A stretch of DNA of 64,000 nt from Alloalcanivorax balearicus MACL04. GTDB lineage: Bacteria; Pseudomonadota; Gammaproteobacteria; Pseudomonadales; Alcanivoracaceae. The notes under the pieces were generated by a model, which worked only from the letters and a program-made list of their open reading frames with translations, was not told the DNA's origin and ran no database searches. The first letter of the stretch is position 1, and every line of letters begins with the position of its first letter. A program made the position numbers and the translations under genes. Shown one piece after another: positions 60,934 to 64,000 of the stretch. The stretch covers positions 62,001 to 126,000 of the forward strand of contig NZ_ARXS01000008.1 in NCBI RefSeq assembly GCF_025532145.1, in the 5' to 3' direction.

Positions 60934-62370
60934 ATGTTTTTCACCGAAGACCGCCACCAATTCTTCAAGCCGCTGACCGGCAAGTACCGCGAGCAGGTGG
61001 CGGAGTGTCTGCGGCTGTTGCACGAGCGTCTGTACAGCGCCCAGGCCGATTACGGCGAGTCGCTCAAGCGCGAGCAGGTGCTGGATGTGTTCAGCGAGGC
61101 GCTGGAGCGGGCGCCCTTGCTGGAGGGCGGCGATGAGGACGGCGGCCGCTTCCGCAACAACCGGGAGCAGGCCGCCTGGATTCTCAATACGCTGGTGGAG
61201 CACGGCTGGCTGAAGCGGGACAAGGACGAGGCGTCGTTTCAGTCCACCTATCCGTTCAGCCGCACCGGGCGCCTGTTCACCCAGACCCTGGCGGAGGTGG
61301 ACGGCCGCGGCATCCGCACCCGCCATCGCAATACCCGCAATACGCTCAATGCCCTGGCCGCGTTTCTGGATCGCGGCGAGGTCTATGATCTGCTCGACGC
61401 CCACGAGCATTCCGAGCGCATCATCGCTGATTTCACCGACATCATCGCCGAGTTGGAAGAGCGCAAGCGGGAGCTGGTCAAGGAAGTGGAGGCCCAGCAA
61501 CTGGTGCAGCAGGCCAGCGACCAGTTCTTCGAGTTCATGGAGAAGCGCTTCCAGCCGGACGTGGCGATCCGCATGTCCGCCGACAGCGTGGAAAAACACC
61601 GCGATCGCATCCAGAACACCATCGAGCGCATTCGCCGCAAGCCCAAGGCGTGGAAGCGTAACGCGGAGCTGGAGCTGCGGCGGCTGGCGCCGGATCTGGT
61701 GATCAACCCGGAGGGCTCGGTGTTGTGGCAGTTGCTGGACAGCATCGAAACCCGCATGCGCAGCGCCGCCGAGATCATGCTGCCGGCCCTGCGCCGGACC
61801 TTGCAGGGCTTTACCCGGCGGGCGGACATTATTATCCGCCAGCTCAGCTATCTGCACAGCCAACAGCACAGCGATATTGTCGGCCTGTGCCGGGAGCTGT
61901 CCGAGTTGGACGACGCCACCGCCGCCAAGCGCCTGGAGGCCGCCGGGCAAGCCATGGCCCATTTGCGTCTGGGGCTGGTGGATCCGGCCCAGAACCGGCT
62001 GCGCGAGCAGCGGGAGAAACGGCAGGTGCAAAGCCGCATGACGCAGTTGGACGCGCCAGACCCGGCTACCCTGCGCGACCTGGCGATTCAACAGCTGCTG
62101 GAGAAGGCGTTCAGCATCCATGGCGAAGGTCTGCGCGACTATCTGCGCCAGGCTCTGGGCGCCAGCCGCCGCATCGACAACCGCGACCTGCCGGTGAACA
62201 ACGCCACCGATCTGCTGGCGCTCAGCCATGTGATCGAGCTGGGCAGCGCCGACCATCGGGCCAGCGGTTTCCGGCTGCGCATCGAACCCACCGACCCCAT
62301 CGTCGGCGAACGCTACTTCGCCCGCCGTGATGGTTTTCTGCTGGAACTGGAACACGATGACGATACGTGA
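60934..62370 (+). CDS. jetA: Wadjet/MksF-like kleisin subunit JetA
   Basis: The 478-residue protein (from MFFTEDRHQFFKPLTGKYREQVAECLRLL) is a kleisin-like subunit of Wadjet/MksBEF condensins. The N-terminal winged helix is near residues 15-110. A helical neck with ERIIADFTDIIAELEERKRELVKEVEAQQL follows, and the C-terminal part holds LRIEPTDPIVGERYFARRDGF. Kleisins link the SMC-like ATPase heads and bind the JetB accessory subunit. The start lacks a strong ribosome site. It overlaps jetB by 14 bases, and jetC follows, so this is the left part of an operon directed against plasmids. Confidence 0.8.
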   Translation: MFFTEDRHQFFKPLTGKYREQVAECLRLLHERLYSAQADYGESLKREQVLDVFSEALERAPLLEGGDEDGGRFRNNREQAAWILNTLVEHGWLKRDKDEASFQSTYPFSRTGRLFTQTLAEVDGRGIRTRHRNTRNTLNALAAFLDRGEVYDLLDAHEHSERIIADFTDIIAELEERKRELVKEVEAQQLVQQASDQFFEFMEKRFQPDVAIRMSADSVEKHRDRIQNTIERIRRKPKAWKRNAELELRRLAPDLVINPEGSVLWQLLDSIETRMRSAAEIMLPALRRTLQGFTRRADIIIRQLSYLHSQQHSDIVGLCRELSELDDATAAKRLEAAGQAMAHLRLGLVDPAQNRLREQREKRQVQSRMTQLDAPDPATLRDLAIQQLLEKAFSIHGEGLRDYLRQALGASRRIDNRDLPVNNATDLLALSHVIELGSADHRASGFRLRIEPTDPIVGERYFARRDGFLLELEHDDDT

Positions 62371-63025
62371 CGCTTTGGCCGAGGCTCTGGAGGCCCGCGG
62401 CGTCGGCCCGGATCAGTTCTCCGAACTGATGATCCGGCTGCTGGACCGGGGCGTGCTGTGCCGCGACGAAAGCAAGAAAGAAACGGAGCTCTACGATCGC
62501 TACCTGCAAGTGGCCGATCTGGTGGAGGATTACCTGAGCGTGCTGCGCATTCGCCTGCTGCACGAACGGCGCTTCCATTCGCTGAGGTTGTTCCCGCCCG
62601 GCGCCGAGGTGCCCGGCCTGGCCGACAGCGAGGACGGCTTCAACCAGGGCCTGCGCGAGCGTCTGAGCCAACAGGAAGTGGCCGCCATTCTGGTGTTGCG
62701 CGCGGAGTACGACAAAGCGTTGCGCGAAGGTCAGATCGACGAACACGGCCAGGTGATGCTGCCGCTGGAAGCGTTCAATCTGGCCAGCAAGAATCTGCTT
62801 GGCCGGCCGCTGCCGGAAGCGCTCACCGAACGGCGCGCCCTGTTCCGCCGGCTGCGTCAGTTACGGCTGATCCGCACCGCCAGCGACGACGGTCTGGAAG
62901 ACGCCGAGACCTGGCTGACCATCCGTCCGGACATCACCAGCCTGGTCACCGACGCGGTACTCAGCCAGCTCACCGGCGACGGGCCGGACACCGAAGCCCC
63001 TTCATCGGAAGAGCTGCCATCATGA
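62357..63025 (+). CDS. jetB: Wadjet/MksE-like subunit JetB (DUF4194)
   Basis: The 222-residue protein fits DUF4194/MksE: FSELMIRLLDRGVLCRDESKKETELYDRYLQVADLVEDYLSVLRIRLLHERRFHSLRLFPPGAEVPG in the first half, and RRLRQLRLIRTASDDGLEDAETWLTIRPDI near the C-terminus. MksE-type winged-helix dimers bind the kleisin and the SMC ring. The ATG lies inside the end of jetA. It is followed 40 bases later by the SMC-like ATPase gene. Confidence 0.85.
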   Translation: MTIRDALAEALEARGVGPDQFSELMIRLLDRGVLCRDESKKETELYDRYLQVADLVEDYLSVLRIRLLHERRFHSLRLFPPGAEVPGLADSEDGFNQGLRERLSQQEVAAILVLRAEYDKALREGQIDEHGQVMLPLEAFNLASKNLLGRPLPEALTERRALFRRLRQLRLIRTASDDGLEDAETWLTIRPDITSLVTDAVLSQLTGDGPDTEAPSSEELPS

Positions 63026-63065
63026 TCGGTTATTTCACGTTCGCCTTTGTTGATCCGAGCCGCCC

Positions 63066-64000
63066 ATGTTTTTGAAACGTTCCATCACCGTCAATTGGGG
63101 CAACCTGCCCGCCGAAGAGCTGGAATACGGCCCCATCAATCTGTTCTCCGGCGGTAACGGCTCCGGCAAGACCACCGCCGCCGACGCCCTGCAGACGCTG
63201 ATGACCGCCGCCCACGACAATCTGTTCAATTACAACCCGGGCCAGGACGAAACCACCCAGCGCGGCCGGGGCGGCAAGCAGGTGCGTACTCTGGCCTCCT
63301 ATATTCTCGGCTGCGACGACGGCGCCTTCGCCCGCCCCTATGACAGCGACGGTTACCTGGCCGGCGTGTTTCATCCCACCAAGGGCGAGACCGCCGAGCC
63401 GTTCACGGCGGTGATTGGCGTGCGCGCGCATCTGGACCGCGCCGGCGTTACCGCCCAGGCGCGGCAAAATGAACTGCTGTTGATGATCGTGCCTGGCGAG
63501 ATGCTGAGCCTGTCGCACTTCGTGCACGGCGAGGGCGCCGAGCGTCAGGTGATGGAAATCACCGAGCTGCCCAATGCGCTGCGCCGGACGTTCGGCAAAA
63601 AGAACGTGGAAACCTACGAGAAGAAAGGCGCTTATCTGGCCCGGCTGTACGGCGCCCTGCGCGGCCGCCGCGACGCGGTGTCCCAGCAGGAAGCCAAGAA
63701 CGCCGCCCGCACCTTCGCCCGTTTCATGGCCTACAAACCGGTGGACTCCATCGATCAGTTCGTCGCCGGCGAAGTGCTGGAAGCCCAGGACATGGGCGAC
63801 ACGCTACGTCGTATCCGCGACATGCTGCGCACTATCCATGGCATGGAGCAGGAGGCCCGGCAACTGCGCGCCAGCGTGGACTATCTGGAGCAGGCCCGTG
63901 GCCTGGCGGGGCAGTATCAGGAGACCTGGCTGGAGCGCACCGCCCTCGCCTACGGCGCCGCCGCGCAACGTTACCGCCGCAACCAGCGCCAGTATCTGGA
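63066..64000 (+). CDS. jetC: Wadjet/MksB-like SMC ATPase JetC (partial, runs off the window)
   Basis: The first 311 residues of an SMC/MukB-like ATPase are present. They contain the N-terminal head: YGPINLFSGGNGSGKTTAADALQTLM (Walker A near residues 28-36), and the start of the coiled coil after about residue 250 (RQLRASVDYLEQARGLAGQYQETW). A complete JetC/MksB protein would be near 1100 residues, so most of it, and any jetD nuclease gene, lie beyond the window. GATCCGAGCCGCCC precedes the ATG. Confidence 0.85.
   Translation, partial: MFLKRSITVNWGNLPAEELEYGPINLFSGGNGSGKTTAADALQTLMTAAHDNLFNYNPGQDETTQRGRGGKQVRTLASYILGCDDGAFARPYDSDGYLAGVFHPTKGETAEPFTAVIGVRAHLDRAGVTAQARQNELLLMIVPGEMLSLSHFVHGEGAERQVMEITELPNALRRTFGKKNVETYEKKGAYLARLYGALRGRRDAVSQQEAKNAARTFARFMAYKPVDSIDQFVAGEVLEAQDMGDTLRRIRDMLRTIHGMEQEARQLRASVDYLEQARGLAGQYQETWLERTALAYGAAAQRYRRNQRQYL

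Overview
The window is GC-rich (roughly 60-65% by eye) and densely coded. It looks like a gammaproteobacterial chromosome, most probably Alcanivoracaceae (Alcanivorax-like) or a close Pseudomonadales/Oceanospirillales relative. The main support is the core block cinA/pncC - recA - recX - alaS - lysC - csrA - tRNA-Ser(GCU), all on the minus strand. OprD- and OprC-type outer-membrane proteins, an NsrR/NnrS/quinol-NOR module and Pseudomonas-style REP palindromes fit this. The species call is inference from gene content only.

Layout. (1) 1-2.2 kb: small genes, including a Rnk/GreA-like protein, a periplasmic coiled-coil protein and SirB2. (2) 2.2-7.8 kb: a nitric-oxide detoxification module with two Rrf2/NsrR-type regulators, two NnrS-type membrane proteins and a quinol-dependent NO reductase, joined by clear NsrR operators. 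(3) 7.9-9.4 kb: a DAHP synthase preceded by two tandem short ORFs rich in Tyr, Phe and Trp; the first is followed by an intrinsic terminator, which looks like attenuation control. (4) 9.3-16.2 kb: a chemoreceptor, a small membrane protein/XRE pair with palindromic operators, a large lipoprotein fusing a beta-helix to a diheme cytochrome, and an unknown protein. (5) 16.6-18.5 kb: a BrxR/CapW-like WYL regulator with a SUKH-like gene and an unknown gene. (6) 18.6-32 kb: a catabolic island for a tricarboxylate-like substrate. It holds MmgE/PrpD, DUF4387, AtuA-like, a D-2-hydroxyacid dehydrogenase, an OprD porin, a CitMHS transporter, a citrate-synthase-fold regulator with an HTH, LeuC/LeuD-like dehydratase subunits, a secreted lipase-like esterase and an AbrB-type membrane protein. 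(7) 32-42 kb: the core block above plus TauE, DUF5062 and 8-oxoguanine deaminase. (8) 42.4-44.5 kb: a TonB-dependent copper receptor.

(9) 44.6-64 kb is a defence island. A minus-strand operon (56.9 to 46.1 kb) encodes a HEPN protein, HsdR, HsdS, a GHKL ATPase that also carries a PD-(D/E)XK-like motif, an AlbA_2/RecG-like ATPase, HsdM and a NucS/DUF91-like nuclease: a type I restriction system with four extra effector-like genes. A second BrxR/CapW-like regulator is transcribed away from it. The two WYL regulators share a 40-bp upstream block that matches at 35 of 40 positions although they lie 41 kb apart. Next come a toxin-antitoxin-chaperone locus (MqsR-MqsA-SecB-like), a RhuM-Fic fusion, and a Wadjet/MksBEF-like condensin system (jetA, jetB and the start of jetC) cut by the right edge.

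The observations most worth following are the augmented type I operon and its GHKL-nuclease protein, the paired WYL regulators with a common upstream element, the double aromatic leader of the DAHP synthase gene, the degenerate citrate-synthase regulator of the tricarboxylate cluster, and the beta-helix/diheme fusion.
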